DNA of 64,000 bases from an uncultured Eubacteriales bacterium (lineage in GTDB: Bacteria; Bacillota; Clostridia; Peptostreptococcales; Anaerovoracaceae): contig CADBXM010000001.1 in NCBI GenBank assembly GCA_902798745.1, positions 164,471 to 228,470 of the forward strand, in the 5' to 3' direction. The notes under the pieces were generated by a model that was not told the DNA's origin, made no database searches, and saw only the letters and a list, made by a program, of their open reading frames with translations. Positions within the stretch are counted from its first letter, which is position 1. Every line of letters starts with the position of its first letter. The position numbers and the translations under genes were made by a program. Positions 22,004 to 31,069 of the stretch are shown in pieces.

Positions 22004-23347
22004 ATGGCATTTGAAGGATTATCCGAAAAATTACAGGGAGCGTTCAAGGACCTCAGAGGCCAGGGCGTGGTATCCGAGAAGGACTTCGAAGACGCGATGC
22101 GCGTCGTCAAGATGGCTCTTCTTGAGGCCGACGTCAACTTCAAGGTCGTAAAGGACTTCGTTGCCGTAGTAAAAGAGAAATCGCTCGGCGCGGGAGTGCT
22201 CGAAAGCCTGACACCTGATCAGATGGTCATCAAGATCGTCAAGGATGAGCTCGTGGACATGATGGGAGGCTCAGCCAGCAAGCTGACATACTCTCCAAGC
22301 GGATTCACGGTGATCATGCTCGTCGGTCTCCAGGGTACAGGTAAAACAACCACAGCCGGCAAGCTCGCGGCATGGCTCAAGCAGACGGGCAAGCACCCTA
22401 TGCTCGCAGCCTGCGACATCTACAGGCCGGCGGCTATAGATCAGCTCGAGATCGTGGGCAAAGCGGTCAACACTCCTGTTTATGTCAACAGGGAGTCGCG
22501 TAACGCGGTTCAGATCGCTGAAGAGGCGATCGATGACGCTCAGCGCAAGGGCTGTAATGTGCTCATAGTCGATACTGCAGGACGTCTTCAGATCGACGAG
22601 GAGCTGATGAACGAGCTCAAGAATCTCAAAGCTTCGATCAAGCCTCACGAGATACTGCTCGTAGTCGATGCCCTCACAGGTCAGGATGCGGTCAACATAG
22701 CCGACGGTTTCAACAAGGCACTCGGCGTGGATGGCATCATCATGACCAAAATGGACGGTGACTCCAGAGGCGGTGCTGCTCTCTCAGTCAAGTCCGTTAC
22801 GGGCAAGCCGATCAAGTTCATGGGTACGGGCGAGAAGTACAACGCACTTGAGCCTTTCCATCCTGACAGGATAGCTTCGAGGATACTCGGCATGGGCGAC
22901 GTTATGTCGCTGATCGAGCAGGCGGAAAACGCCTTCGATGAAGAGGAGTCCCGCAAACTCGAGGAGAAGATCAGGCGCAACAAGTTCGACCTCGAGGACT
23001 TCCTCGGGCAGATGAGACAGATCAACAAACTCGGCGGTATCAGCAAACTGATCGACATGATTCCTGGCATATCCGCAGCTCAGAAGCGCGAGATCAACTT
23101 CGAACAGAGCAGGGCAGAGCTCAAGAAATGGGAGGCCATCATACTTTCTATGACACCTTTCGAGAGGGCAAAACCTAATGTGCTCAACGCTTCGAGGCGC
23201 AAGAGGATAGCCGCGGGAAGCGGGCACACCGTGCAGGATGTAAATCAGCTCATCAAAAAGTACGAAGAAATGAAGAAGATGACAAAGGTCATCGCGAATC
23301 CGGATTCAAAAAAAGCCAGGAGTATGATGAGGAATCTTGGACTTTAA
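22004..23347 (+). CDS. ffh: Signal recognition particle protein Ffh
   Basis: GTPase of 447 aa that binds 4.5S/6S SRP RNA and delivers nascent membrane proteins to FtsY. The N domain (1-90) is followed by the G domain with GLQGTGKTT (G1), DTAGRLQIDEEL (G3) and TKMDGDSRGG (G4), then the Met-rich M domain (about 300-447) with GMGDVMSLIEQ, IPGISAAQ and the RNA-binding signature RKRIAAGSGHTVQDVNQLIK. Length is standard. It is co-transcribed with ylxM. Confidence 0.97.
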   Translation: MAFEGLSEKLQGAFKDLRGQGVVSEKDFEDAMRVVKMALLEADVNFKVVKDFVAVVKEKSLGAGVLESLTPDQMVIKIVKDELVDMMGGSASKLTYSPSGFTVIMLVGLQGTGKTTTAGKLAAWLKQTGKHPMLAACDIYRPAAIDQLEIVGKAVNTPVYVNRESRNAVQIAEEAIDDAQRKGCNVLIVDTAGRLQIDEELMNELKNLKASIKPHEILLVVDALTGQDAVNIADGFNKALGVDGIIMTKMDGDSRGGAALSVKSVTGKPIKFMGTGEKYNALEPFHPDRIASRILGMGDVMSLIEQAENAFDEEESRKLEEKIRRNKFDLEDFLGQMRQINKLGGISKLIDMIPGISAAQKREINFEQSRAELKKWEAIILSMTPFERAKPNVLNASRRKRIAAGSGHTVQDVNQLIKKYEEMKKMTKVIANPDSKKARSMMRNLGL

Positions 23348-23422
23348 CAAAGGCATATCATCCAAATTGGATCTTAGCATAATCAACAAATCAAACTAAT
23401 TATAAATGGAGGAAAAACAAAA

Positions 23423-23665
23423 ATGGTAAAGATCAGACTTAAGAGAATGGGAGCTCATAAGAAGCCTTTCTACAGAGTAGTTGTAGCAGATTCGAGAACA
23501 CCTAGAAACGGAAAGTTCATCGAGGAGATCGGAACTTACGATCCACTGAAGGACCCAAGCGAGATCATCATCGACAACGAAGCTGCAAAGAAATGGCTTG
23601 CTAATGGAGCTCAGCCTACTGATACAGTTCGCGCACTTCTCAAGAAATCTGGCGCGATCGAATAA
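23423..23665 (+). CDS. rpsP: 30S ribosomal protein S16
   Basis: Small-subunit protein of 80 aa, with the opening [41 protein letters not shown] diagnostic for S16. Strong TGGAGGAAAA ribosome site. It is part of the conserved ffh-rpsP-khpA-rimM-trmD order. Confidence 0.98.
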   Translation: MVKIRLKRMGAHKKPFYRVVVADSRTPRNGKFIEEIGTYDPLKDPSEIIIDNEAAKKWLANGAQPTDTVRALLKKSGAIE

Positions 23666-23676
23666 GGAGGCGCATC

Positions 23677-23916
23677 ATGGGAAGTCTGGTAGAAGTAATC
23701 GCTAAGGCGCTTGTGACCAGACCCGATGAAGTTCAGGTAAGTGAAGAGGTCGACGGCAGAAACATAGTCGTCAGGCTTAAGGTTGCCGATGAGGATATCG
23801 GCAAGATCATCGGAAAGTCCGGAAGGATCGCGAAGGCGATCAGGACTGTGGTCAAGGCGGCTGCGATCAAGCAGAACGTCAGAGTCTCGGTAGAGATAGT
23901 TGAAGAAGACGAATAG
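23677..23916 (+). CDS. khpA: KH-domain RNA-binding protein KhpA
   Basis: A single KH domain of 79 aa with the loop IGKIIGKSGRIAKAIRTVVKAA (GxxG seen as GKSG). KhpA acts with KhpB as an RNA chaperone in Gram-positive cell elongation and division control. It starts 11 bp after rpsP with AAGGAGG, and its end overlaps the start of rimM by 17 bp. Confidence 0.95.
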   Translation: MGSLVEVIAKALVTRPDEVQVSEEVDGRNIVVRLKVADEDIGKIIGKSGRIAKAIRTVVKAAAIKQNVRVSVEIVEEDE

Positions 23917-24442
23917 CGATGAGCAGGTCTTAATAGGCAAAGTCGGAAGTCCTAACGGGCTGAAGGGCGAGGTGAGGATCACGCTTTATCAGCATGACTC
24001 GACAAATCTGAAGGAGGGCAAAGTCCTCCTTCTTAAGCGTGCGAAAGAAAACCTTAGGGCTGAGATCGAGCGGGTAAGATATCAGAAGGACAGGCCTGTC
24101 GTGAAGCTGAAAGGCATAGATGACAGGAATACTGCCGAAGAGATACGCGGGCTGGAAGTGTTCATCGAAGCCGATGCGCTCGAGCCTCTCCCTGAAGGAG
24201 AGCATTATGTCAGAAACATCATCGGCTGTAAGGTCATAGATATTGCCGGCTCGGATGGAGACGGCGAGGGCCGCGAGATCGGAGTGCTTCGCGATGTGAT
24301 ACAGAACACTGCTCAAAGCATACTCGAAGTCGAAACAGCCGAAGGAAAGACAGTGCTGATACCCGCTGTGGACGAGTTCATGCGCGGGATAGATGAGGAA
24401 GAAGGAATCATAACCGTAGAATTGATCCCGGGGTTCATCTGA
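23900..24442 (+). CDS. rimM: Ribosome maturation factor RimM
   Basis: 16S rRNA processing factor that binds S19, 180 aa. The N-terminal RimM domain has LIGKVGSPNGLKGEVRITLYQHD and the C-terminal PRC-barrel part has HYVRNIIGCKV, LRDVIQNTAQSILEVE and LIPAVDEFM. The only suitable start is a TTG at 23900 inside the khpA gene with GAGAT just upstream; no ATG exists in frame before the conserved region. The stop overlaps trmD (TGATG). Confidence 0.94.
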   Translation: MKKTNSDEQVLIGKVGSPNGLKGEVRITLYQHDSTNLKEGKVLLLKRAKENLRAEIERVRYQKDRPVVKLKGIDDRNTAEEIRGLEVFIEADALEPLPEGEHYVRNIIGCKVIDIAGSDGDGEGREIGVLRDVIQNTAQSILEVETAEGKTVLIPAVDEFMRGIDEEEGIITVELIPGFI

Positions 24443-25167
24443 TGAAGATCAATATACTTACGATCTTTCCCGAGATGTTCTCGCCTCTTCGCGAGAGCAT
24501 GACAGGAAGAGCGATAGACAAAGGAATAATAGAGCTTAATGTCGTGGATATCAGAGACTATACGACTGACAAGCACAACAGAGTCGATGATACGCCTTAC
24601 GGAGGCGGCGCCGGCATGGTGATGCAGGCACAGCCGATCATGGAGGCGTATAGGCAGAGCGGCTTCGGCGGCGACGTCATTTACATGTCACCGCGCGGCG
24701 AGATGCTCTCGCGCGAGCTCGCTTGCGAGCTCTCCGAAGCCGACGAGATCACTATACTCTGCGGACACTACGAGGGCGTAGACCAGCGGGCTCTTGACAT
24801 GCTCGGCGCCCGCGAGGTCTCCATAGGTGACTACGTGCTTACAGGGGGAGAACTCCCTGCAATGGTGCTCGTAGATGCTGTCTCGAGGCTGATCCCGGGA
24901 GTGCTTTCGGGCGAAGAGTCGGCTCTTGACGAGTCCATCTATTCTGGGTTGCTCGAATATCCACATTATTCGAGGCCGGCAGAGTATGAGGGGGCGCCTG
25001 TCCCTGAAGTTCTCCTCTCCGGAGACCATGGAGAAGTGGATATATGGCGATGGGAACAGTCTCTTGCGCTCACAAAGGAGAGACGCCCGGATCTGTTCAA
25101 AAAGTATGTTGACAGCGACCCACCGCTGACAAAGAGACAAAAAAAGATACTGGAGAAATATCTGTAA
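24442..25167 (+). CDS. trmD: tRNA (guanine37-N1)-methyltransferase TrmD
   Basis: SPOUT-class methyltransferase of 241 aa that makes m1G37 in tRNA and prevents frameshifting. Motifs: INILTIFPEMF, DDTPYGGGAGMVM, CGHYEGVDQRA (SAM knot) and SIGDYVLTGGELPAM. It is followed by a terminator rather than rplS, which normally closes this operon. Confidence 0.97.
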   Translation: MKINILTIFPEMFSPLRESMTGRAIDKGIIELNVVDIRDYTTDKHNRVDDTPYGGGAGMVMQAQPIMEAYRQSGFGGDVIYMSPRGEMLSRELACELSEADEITILCGHYEGVDQRALDMLGAREVSIGDYVLTGGELPAMVLVDAVSRLIPGVLSGEESALDESIYSGLLEYPHYSRPAEYEGAPVPEVLLSGDHGEVDIWRWEQSLALTKERRPDLFKKYVDSDPPLTKRQKKILEKYL

Positions 25168-25200
25168 CGGTATCGCAACACAAAATGTGGTAATTACAAT

Positions 25201-25239
25201 GCTTCCGAATAAATACATATTGTATTCGGAAGCTTTTTT
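25201..25239 (+). terminator. Terminator of the ylxM-trmD operon
   Basis: An 11-bp stem (GCTTCCGAATA / TATTCGGAAGC) and six T. Confidence 0.93.
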
Positions 25240-25264
25240 GTTGTATACTATGCCAAGAAGACCT

Positions 25265-26443
25265 ATGAATAAAAAATGGATCGCAGCAATAGCGGTATAC
25301 ATCGGGCTTATTGCGACCTGTGTGATCGCGGTTTACGCAGTCCCATCAGTCAGGGGCATGCTCGAGAAGACATATATAGCGGAATACGGTAGCATAGACG
25401 TCAAGGATGAGGTCTCTGCTTTTATTGTGAGAGATGAGACTGTTTATGTAGCGGCTCAGCCGAGCACGATCAACAGGCTCGCCGACCCGGACAAACTCGT
25501 CAAGGCCCACACTCACGTTGTCGAACTGACACCTGATGCAGATGCGGCAGGCCCCGGCGAAGTCGTTTCCAACGGCGAGAAAGAGGATGTTTCCCCGGAC
25601 TCCAACACGGAGAATTACGGCAAGTATACCAATGTACTGAATGAGCTTGGAGACTCGGTCAAATCCACCGAGCAGGGCTACAACAAGGGCGCGGGCTACG
25701 TTTGCTACTATGTGGACGGCGCCGAGGCAAAACTCAGTACAGATGCGCTCGAAAGCCTCAGCTACAAAGACTATAAAGCGCTTACAGGGCGTAAAGCGAT
25801 CGAAACGCCTGAGAAATCCTGTGGCGAAGGCTATCCGATATTCAAGATAGTCAAGAACGCCAAGTGGTATCTCGTCTACTACATAAGCAACAAAAAGGCT
25901 GAGAAATATGTGCCGGGCGAAACCGTGATAATCGACGCGAACGGGACTGATGTCGAGGTTACTGTGAGCCAGGTGCTGACAGGGAGAAAGTATTCAAAGA
26001 TCACACTTTCCTGCAAGTCGTTCTTCGATGGATTCTTCAAGGTGAGGAATCTCGACACCACTGTGACGCTCAGGCGCGCGGAGGGACTGGTGCTTCAGGA
26101 CGACAGCATCGTCGAGACGCCTGAAGGACAGATAGGAGTGTTCGTAAAGAACAAGCTCGGAGAGCATGTTTTCAAACCTATCGCCAAGAAAGCCGATGAC
26201 GGTTCCAGGTGCGTTGTATTTTCGGATCTGTACGTGGACGAAGGCGGCAATTACGTCGAGACCATAGCTACGTATGACGAGATAGTATGCGAGCCGACCG
26301 AAGAAGATCTTGCAAGTCTCAATGCTCCGGCCGAGGAAGAAGCCGCGCAGGAGTCTGCAGAAGGCGACGCGGCAGGCGATCAGAAAGCATCCAAGGATGC
26401 AGCTGAGAAAGACACTTCAAAAGAGCAAAAGGAATCAGAATAA
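25265..26443 (+). CDS. HlyD-like membrane-anchored protein of the division cluster
   Basis: Protein of about 392 aa with one N-terminal membrane helix (MNKKWIAAIAVYIGLIATCV), a beta-rich outside region with a lipoyl/barrel-sandwich look (VKDEVSAFIVRDETVYVAAQ) and an Ala/Glu/Lys-rich tail of about 50 residues. HlyD-like proteins of this kind are often found before yggS-sepF in Clostridia; the function is unproven. The frame starts earlier, but those codons lie in the terminator hairpin. A -10 TATACT at 25244-25249 makes the ATG at 25265 the first one transcribed (25250 is the alternative). There is no clear ribosome site. Confidence 0.72.
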   Translation: MNKKWIAAIAVYIGLIATCVIAVYAVPSVRGMLEKTYIAEYGSIDVKDEVSAFIVRDETVYVAAQPSTINRLADPDKLVKAHTHVVELTPDADAAGPGEVVSNGEKEDVSPDSNTENYGKYTNVLNELGDSVKSTEQGYNKGAGYVCYYVDGAEAKLSTDALESLSYKDYKALTGRKAIETPEKSCGEGYPIFKIVKNAKWYLVYYISNKKAEKYVPGETVIIDANGTDVEVTVSQVLTGRKYSKITLSCKSFFDGFFKVRNLDTTVTLRRAEGLVLQDDSIVETPEGQIGVFVKNKLGEHVFKPIAKKADDGSRCVVFSDLYVDEGGNYVETIATYDEIVCEPTEEDLASLNAPAEEEAAQESAEGDAAGDQKASKDAAEKDTSKEQKESE

Positions 26444-26454
26444 AAGTTACAGAT

Positions 26455-27153
26455 ATGAGCATTAGTGAAAGATACGCAGAAGTAAAAAAACGGGCGGATG
26501 AGGCCGCGAAGAGAAGTGGCAGAAATCCCGAAGATATAAAACTGATAGCGGTCACAAAGACGCATCCGGCTTCGGAGATAAATGAAGCGATAGACGCGGG
26601 CGCAACAGACATCGGTGAGAACCGTGTCCAGGAAGTGCTCGAGAAATACGAAGACGTAAAACCTGTGAAGTGGCATCTCATTGGCCACCTTCAGACCAAC
26701 AAGGTAAGACAGATAATAGACAAGGTCGTCATGATCCACTCGGTCGATTCGCTCAAGTTGGCGCATGAGATAGATAAGCGTGCCAAGGCTCACGGCATCG
26801 TGATGGACATACTGATCGAGATCAACTCCGCGATGGAGGAGACCAAGTCGGGCATTTCGGCAGACGACCTGAAGCAGCTTTGCGAAGAGATAACAGCGCA
26901 GTGCGACAGCGTAAGGATATGCGGACTTATGTGCATACCGCCTATGGCTGCCGAGCCTGAAGACGCAAGGCCGTATTTCAAAGAAGCGGCGGCTCTCTTC
27001 AGCGAGATGAAGAGCTGGGATCTTCCGAAAGACCGCTTCAACCCTACAGAGCTTTCGATGGGAATGTCGGGCGACTTCGAGGTTGCGATAGAGGAAGGAT
27101 CAACAATAGTCAGAGTAGGCAGTTCGATATTCGGACCGCGTAACTACAGATAG
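26455..27153 (+). CDS. yggS: YggS-family PLP homeostasis protein
   Basis: PLP-binding TIM-barrel protein of 232 aa that buffers pyridoxal phosphate and affects amino and keto acid balance. Lys35 in LIAVTKTHP is the PLP-binding residue. WHLIGHLQTNKVR, SVDSLKLA and the C-terminal LSMGMSGDFEVAIEEGSTIVRVGSSIFG are all diagnostic. In Gram-positives it commonly lies before sepF, as here (17-bp gap, AGAGGAGG). Confidence 0.95.
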   Translation: MSISERYAEVKKRADEAAKRSGRNPEDIKLIAVTKTHPASEINEAIDAGATDIGENRVQEVLEKYEDVKPVKWHLIGHLQTNKVRQIIDKVVMIHSVDSLKLAHEIDKRAKAHGIVMDILIEINSAMEETKSGISADDLKQLCEEITAQCDSVRICGLMCIPPMAAEPEDARPYFKEAAALFSEMKSWDLPKDRFNPTELSMGMSGDFEVAIEEGSTIVRVGSSIFGPRNYR

Positions 27154-27170
27154 AGGAGGATGCAATCAAT

Positions 27171-27710
27171 ATGGGTTTCATGGATAAAATGAAAGATCTG
27201 GTCGGAATCGTAGATGAAGACTATGAAGATATGGATGATATCACTCAGGAAGAAATAGACGAGTATAAGAGAGAACTCAGAGGATCTGCGGCTCCTGCTC
27301 CTGTTTCGAGCAAGCCGGTCAGTACGGGCATCATCAACCCGCCTCCTATGAGCGCGGTCGAGCCTCCTCAGAGATTCGCGGCGAGCAAGGATACCGTTGA
27401 CAGAGCTTCGAGAAACGATTCGGGCGCATTCAGGATGGTAGTCATTGAGCCTAAGAATATCGATGAATGTCGCAAGCTCGTCGACAATCTCAGGAACAAC
27501 AAGCCTGTGATCATCAACCTCGAAAAGGTCGAGACAGATCTGGCGCGCAAGATGTTCGACTTCCTCAGCGGAGCCACATACGCGCTTTCCGGCAACATTC
27601 AGAGAGTAAATCAGAACATCTACCTTTTTGCTCCTCATAATGTTAACATTAAGGCAATGGTAGACAGAGCGACAGAAGCGGGCAAGACAAAGACCGAAAG
27701 CCCGTGGTAA
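27171..27710 (+). CDS. sepF: Cell division protein SepF
   Basis: FtsZ-binding membrane tether of 179 aa. An N-terminal amphipathic helix (MGFMDKMKDLVGIV) is followed by an acidic and then Pro/Ser-rich linker (about 12-85) and the SepF fold (FRMVVIEPKNIDECRKLVDN, KPVIINLEKVETDLARKMFDFLSGATYALSG, YLFAP). It aligns FtsZ filaments at the septum. It is co-oriented with yggS and divIVA. Confidence 0.96.
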   Translation: MGFMDKMKDLVGIVDEDYEDMDDITQEEIDEYKRELRGSAAPAPVSSKPVSTGIINPPPMSAVEPPQRFAASKDTVDRASRNDSGAFRMVVIEPKNIDECRKLVDNLRNNKPVIINLEKVETDLARKMFDFLSGATYALSGNIQRVNQNIYLFAPHNVNIKAMVDRATEAGKTKTESPW

Positions 27711-27772
27711 AGATATACGGATACGGAGACACACGATAAACAACCAAAAGTGAAAGGTGAGGTGCAGACACT

Positions 27773-28438
27773 ATGATAATGCCTATTGATATCGATAAGA
27801 AAGAATTCAGCCGTGACAAAAAGGGATACAACTCCAGAGAAGTAGATGAGTTCCTCGACATCATCGTTGCAGATTATGAGAAGGTGCTCAACGACAACAG
27901 GTCGATGGCTCACAAGATCAAACAGCTCGAGAAGCAGCTTGAAGAGGCTCAGAAAGACGACAACGCTATGGTCGAGACTCTTGAGACAGCCAAGAAGCTG
28001 ATGGCAGACATCTCGGCAAGCGCTGAGAGAAGAGCTGAGCTGATCATGAGAGACGCCGAGCTCGAGGCTGAGAATATGCTCCTCGACGCAAAGGTCAACG
28101 TCAGAAAGCTGACCGATGAGCACTCCATACTCAGCGCCAAGGTGAACAGACTCAGAGAGAACTTCCGCAAGATGCTCAAGGAAGAGCTCAGCAGGATCGA
28201 CAGCGACGAGTTCGATCTGATCAGAGATCTCGAGATCGAGGCAGAGCCAGTGGAAGCGGTTCCTGAGGAGGAGCCTGTTACAAAGGCTGCTACACTTGTG
28301 ATGGATAAGACTCCGATCGAAGAAGCTGCTCCTTCAGAAGAGCCAGCAAAGACCGCTACAGTGTCAGACCTCGCTGAAAGCCTCAAGGCAATGGCGGAAG
28401 AGCCACAGGAGATCGACAACACGATCATTCTTAAGTAG
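27773..28438 (+). CDS. divIVA: DivIVA-domain protein
   Basis: Coiled-coil polar and septal scaffold of 221 aa. The N-terminal membrane-binding motif FSRDKKGYNSREVDEFLDIIVADYEKVL is followed by two coiled-coil stretches (about 45-150) and an acidic, Glu-rich tail. It recruits division or wall-synthesis proteins to curved membrane. AAGGTGAGGTG precedes the start; an ATG two codons later is possible. The yggS-sepF-divIVA order supports the call. Confidence 0.94.
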   Translation: MIMPIDIDKKEFSRDKKGYNSREVDEFLDIIVADYEKVLNDNRSMAHKIKQLEKQLEEAQKDDNAMVETLETAKKLMADISASAERRAELIMRDAELEAENMLLDAKVNVRKLTDEHSILSAKVNRLRENFRKMLKEELSRIDSDEFDLIRDLEIEAEPVEAVPEEEPVTKAATLVMDKTPIEEAAPSEEPAKTATVSDLAESLKAMAEEPQEIDNTIILK

Positions 28439-28477
28439 GGTATTCAAAGCAAGATCACTATCATTCACAAAAGAAAA

Positions 28478-28521
28478 ACCGGGAAGCTTCTCTTCGCGAG
28501 TCGCTTTCCGGTCGTTTTTTT
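28478..28521. terminator. Bidirectional terminator between divIVA and the DtxR-like gene
   Basis: Stem ACCGGGAAGC / GCTTTCCGGT with a 15-base loop. Seven T follow on the plus strand and TTTTTCTTTT on the minus strand, so it can serve both converging genes. Confidence 0.88.
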
Positions 28522-28554
28522 CATATGTGTTTTTAAATCACAGCGAGACATACA

Positions 28555-28953
28555 TCATTCAAAATCGTATGATCCGAGCTTTTCTTCTTCACCTTCATTG
28601 ACAAAATCGCATATCGCAACATATGTCTCGTGACTAATAACGTGCTCGATCTCACAAGCGTCTTCCTCAGATTGATCCTCGCTGACACCGAGCTTTTGGA
28701 GGAATGCGGTAAGCGCTTTGTGCCTTTCGTAGATCCTCTTCGCTATCTTGTACCCCGCAGGAGCCAGAGCAATAGGACCATTGGCATCCATATTGATGTA
28801 GCCGCTTTCACGAAGTTTCTTACACGCGTATGACACGCTCGGCTTGCTGACTCCGAGACGCCTGGCGATATCTACAGATCTAATGTAGCCTTTCTCCTCC
28901 TCGAGTATAAGCATGGCCTCAAGATAATCTTCAGCGGATTTGTGGATCTTCAT
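28555..28953 (-). CDS. DtxR/MntR-family metal-dependent regulator
   Basis: Regulator of 132 aa with an N-terminal winged helix (SAEDYLEAMLILEEEKGYIRSVDIARRLGVSKPSVSYACKKLRESGYI) and a dimerisation/metal-binding domain (HKALTAFLQKLGVSEDQSEEDACEIEHVIS, where Cys, Glu and His sit at the usual metal positions). It lacks the C-terminal SH3-like domain, as MntR does. It probably senses Fe(II) or Mn(II) and represses uptake genes; the palindromes upstream of feoA are a candidate target. AGGAGGAAG lies 5 bases before the ATG. Confidence 0.9.
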   Translation of the reverse strand: MKIHKSAEDYLEAMLILEEEKGYIRSVDIARRLGVSKPSVSYACKKLRESGYINMDANGPIALAPAGYKIAKRIYERHKALTAFLQKLGVSEDQSEEDACEIEHVISHETYVAICDFVNEGEEEKLGSYDFE

Positions 28954-29199
28954 AAGCGCTTCCTCCTATAAGATAGGTAAAGAATAGCATAAAAGTGCGG
29001 ATTCAATCAATTGTCCCTCTTACAGAGGTGAGAAATACCTCAAATTACAGCAATGAACCATAGTTGAATTTTTTGTGAAAAATGTATCGAATTAGGTGCA
29101 AGACAATTAAAGATGTGTTAATATAACGGCGTAGCACGAGCGAGGGGAAAAGCCCTCTCAGATGCAGAAAATCATTTACTGATAATAGGAGGAAACATT

Positions 29200-29742
29200 A
29201 TGGCAAAATGGGTATGCAGCGTATGCGGTTATGTTCATGAAGGCGACACACCACCTGAAAAGTGCCCTCAGTGCGGAGTTCCTGCTGAGAAGTTCAACAA
29301 GCAGGAAGGCGAGATGAGCTGGGCAGCAGAGCACGTAGTAGGCGTTGCTCAAGGCGTTGATCCTGAGATCATCGAAGGACTCAGAGCAAACTTCCAGGGT
29401 GAGTGCTCCGAGGTAGGTATGTATCTTGCTATGGCAAGAGTTGCTCACAGAGAGGGTTATCCTGAGATCGGACTCTACTGGGAGAAGGCTGCTTATGAAG
29501 AAGCAGAGCATGCCGCGAAGTTCGCAGAGCTCCTCGGCGAGGTAGTGACAGACAGCACAAAGAAGAATCTCGAGATGAGAGTAGAAGCTGAGAATGGCGC
29601 TACAGCCGGCAAGACAGAACTTGCAAAGAAGGCCAAAGAGCTCGGACTCGACGCTATCCACGATACAGTTCACGAAATGGCTCGTGACGAGGCAAGACAC
29701 GGCAAGGCTCTGAAGGGACTGCTCGACAGGTACTTCGGCTAA
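29200..29742 (+). CDS. Reverse rubrerythrin
   Basis: Peroxide-reducing protein of 180 aa for anaerobes. Unlike classical rubrerythrin, the rubredoxin-type FeS4 domain is at the N-terminus ([29 protein letters not shown]) and the diiron four-helix domain follows ([45 protein letters not shown]). It reduces H2O2 with electrons from NAD(P)H via a reductase. The 75-base leader has a small hairpin (29142-29157) and a -10 TAATAT near 29119 with the string ATGTGTTAATAT also seen at the tRNA promoter. Confidence 0.95.
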   Translation: MAKWVCSVCGYVHEGDTPPEKCPQCGVPAEKFNKQEGEMSWAAEHVVGVAQGVDPEIIEGLRANFQGECSEVGMYLAMARVAHREGYPEIGLYWEKAAYEEAEHAAKFAELLGEVVTDSTKKNLEMRVEAENGATAGKTELAKKAKELGLDAIHDTVHEMARDEARHGKALKGLLDRYFG

Positions 29743-29771
29743 TACAAGAGCCTAAATTTCAATGACTGATG

Positions 29772-29803
29772 AAGAGACTATCACTTGGTGGTAGTCTCTT
29801 TTC
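29772..29803 (+). terminator. Terminator of reverse rubrerythrin
   Basis: A 9-bp stem AAGAGACTA / TAGTCTCTT, with extra CAC-GTG pairing inside, and a short T run. Confidence 0.85.
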
Positions 29804-29856
29804 ATATGGTTTTGCTCGACCTATCCGTAATAATATCTGAAAATGAATAATAACGA

Positions 29857-29885
29857 TTGAGCGTATATTGCGGTTTTTCTATAAT
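29857..29885 (+). promoter_or_regulatory. Promoter of the acyltransferase gene
   Basis: -35 TTGAGC (29857-29862), 17-bp spacer and a perfect TATAAT (29880-29885). The start near 29892 leaves a leader of about 15 bases with GGAGAGAG. Confidence 0.7.
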
Positions 29886-29906
29886 CTAATTGGAGAGAGA
29901 TGATTG

Positions 29907-31025
29907 ATGCCAATTGCAGGGAAAAGAACAAGAAACTCAAATATTGAATTAATGCGAATAGTTGCGATGCTACTCATTGTCGCACATCACTTTTCGTACC
30001 ACGGCGGGTTTTCATTCGATCCGGCGACGATCACTTTTAACATGCTGTGGATACAGTTCATACAATTGGGAGGGAAAGTCGGAGTAAATGTATTCGTTCT
30101 GATATCAGGCTATTTTCTTGTTGCTAAAAGGACATCGATAATAACAAAAGCAATGAAGCTCTGGATGCAGATGCTGACATATTCCCTGGCCATATCTCTC
30201 GCTGCGGTGCTCCTTGGATTTATGGTTTTTAACAAGGACTTGCTTCTGGAAGCTATATTCCCCGTGAGCACGCATCAATGGTGGTTCGCAACATCATACT
30301 TTTATTTATTATTACTATCGCCGCTGATCAATTACATAATAGTGTTGTTGAAAAAGAATGGGCACAGGGTGGTGCTGGCTATTATGCTGCTTGTCTGGTG
30401 CGTACTGCCTTCGATCGGATATGTTTCTCCGAACGTGAATGTTGGTGCGCCGTATTACAGCAATCTGGCATGGTTCATCACACTATACGCAACAGGGGCA
30501 TATATCCGCCTGTGGCATGATGAGTTAAAGAGAAACGCCGCATTTTATATTATCGCTGCAGCCGGGGTATATCTTCTTACCTTCATCTCGGCAGTTGTGT
30601 ATGATCACCTTAATACGATACAGAACGAGATCGAGTATTATCCTACAGCCTTTTATGAGATGAACAGTCTGCTTGTTCTCATCGCGGCAGTCCTCTTGTT
30701 TATGGGGTTCAAGACATTATCCATAAATCGATCGAGGCTGATCAACACCATCGCGTCGGCTTCATTCGGTGTCTATTTATTGCACGACCATGATCTGACC
30801 AGACCGTTTATATGGGACATGTTATTCAAAAACGCGTCTTTCGAGAATTCGCCATATCTGGTTCTGTATTCGATCTTTGCAGTACTGGTTGTGTATATCG
30901 TGTGCACCTTGGTCGAGCTGATGAGGCAAGGATTATTGGAAAAGCATTACATGCCGCTGATAAAAAAAGTAAGCGGATGGATCAACGGAAAGATAGAAGC
31001 GCTGGCGGTAAAGCGTGTGATTTAG
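29907..31025 (+). CDS. Acyltransferase 3 family membrane protein
   Basis: Integral membrane O-acyltransferase of 372 aa with about ten helices. The opening RNSNIELMRIVAMLLIVAHHFSYHGG contains the family's RxxELMR start and the conserved His pair. Such enzymes acetylate or acylate wall polymers, exopolysaccharides or lipids at the membrane; the acceptor is unknown. A TTG one codon before the ATG is in frame, but the ATG at 29907 follows GGAGAGAG properly. The base composition looks a little more AT-rich than its neighbours by eye. Confidence 0.9.
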   Translation: MPIAGKRTRNSNIELMRIVAMLLIVAHHFSYHGGFSFDPATITFNMLWIQFIQLGGKVGVNVFVLISGYFLVAKRTSIITKAMKLWMQMLTYSLAISLAAVLLGFMVFNKDLLLEAIFPVSTHQWWFATSYFYLLLLSPLINYIIVLLKKNGHRVVLAIMLLVWCVLPSIGYVSPNVNVGAPYYSNLAWFITLYATGAYIRLWHDELKRNAAFYIIAAAGVYLLTFISAVVYDHLNTIQNEIEYYPTAFYEMNSLLVLIAAVLLFMGFKTLSINRSRLINTIASASFGVYLLHDHDLTRPFIWDMLFKNASFENSPYLVLYSIFAVLVVYIVCTLVELMRQGLLEKHYMPLIKKVSGWINGKIEALAVKRVI

Positions 31026-31069
31026 TAAAATATATACGGTAACACATAGTATTGCGGACGGAGATCAAT

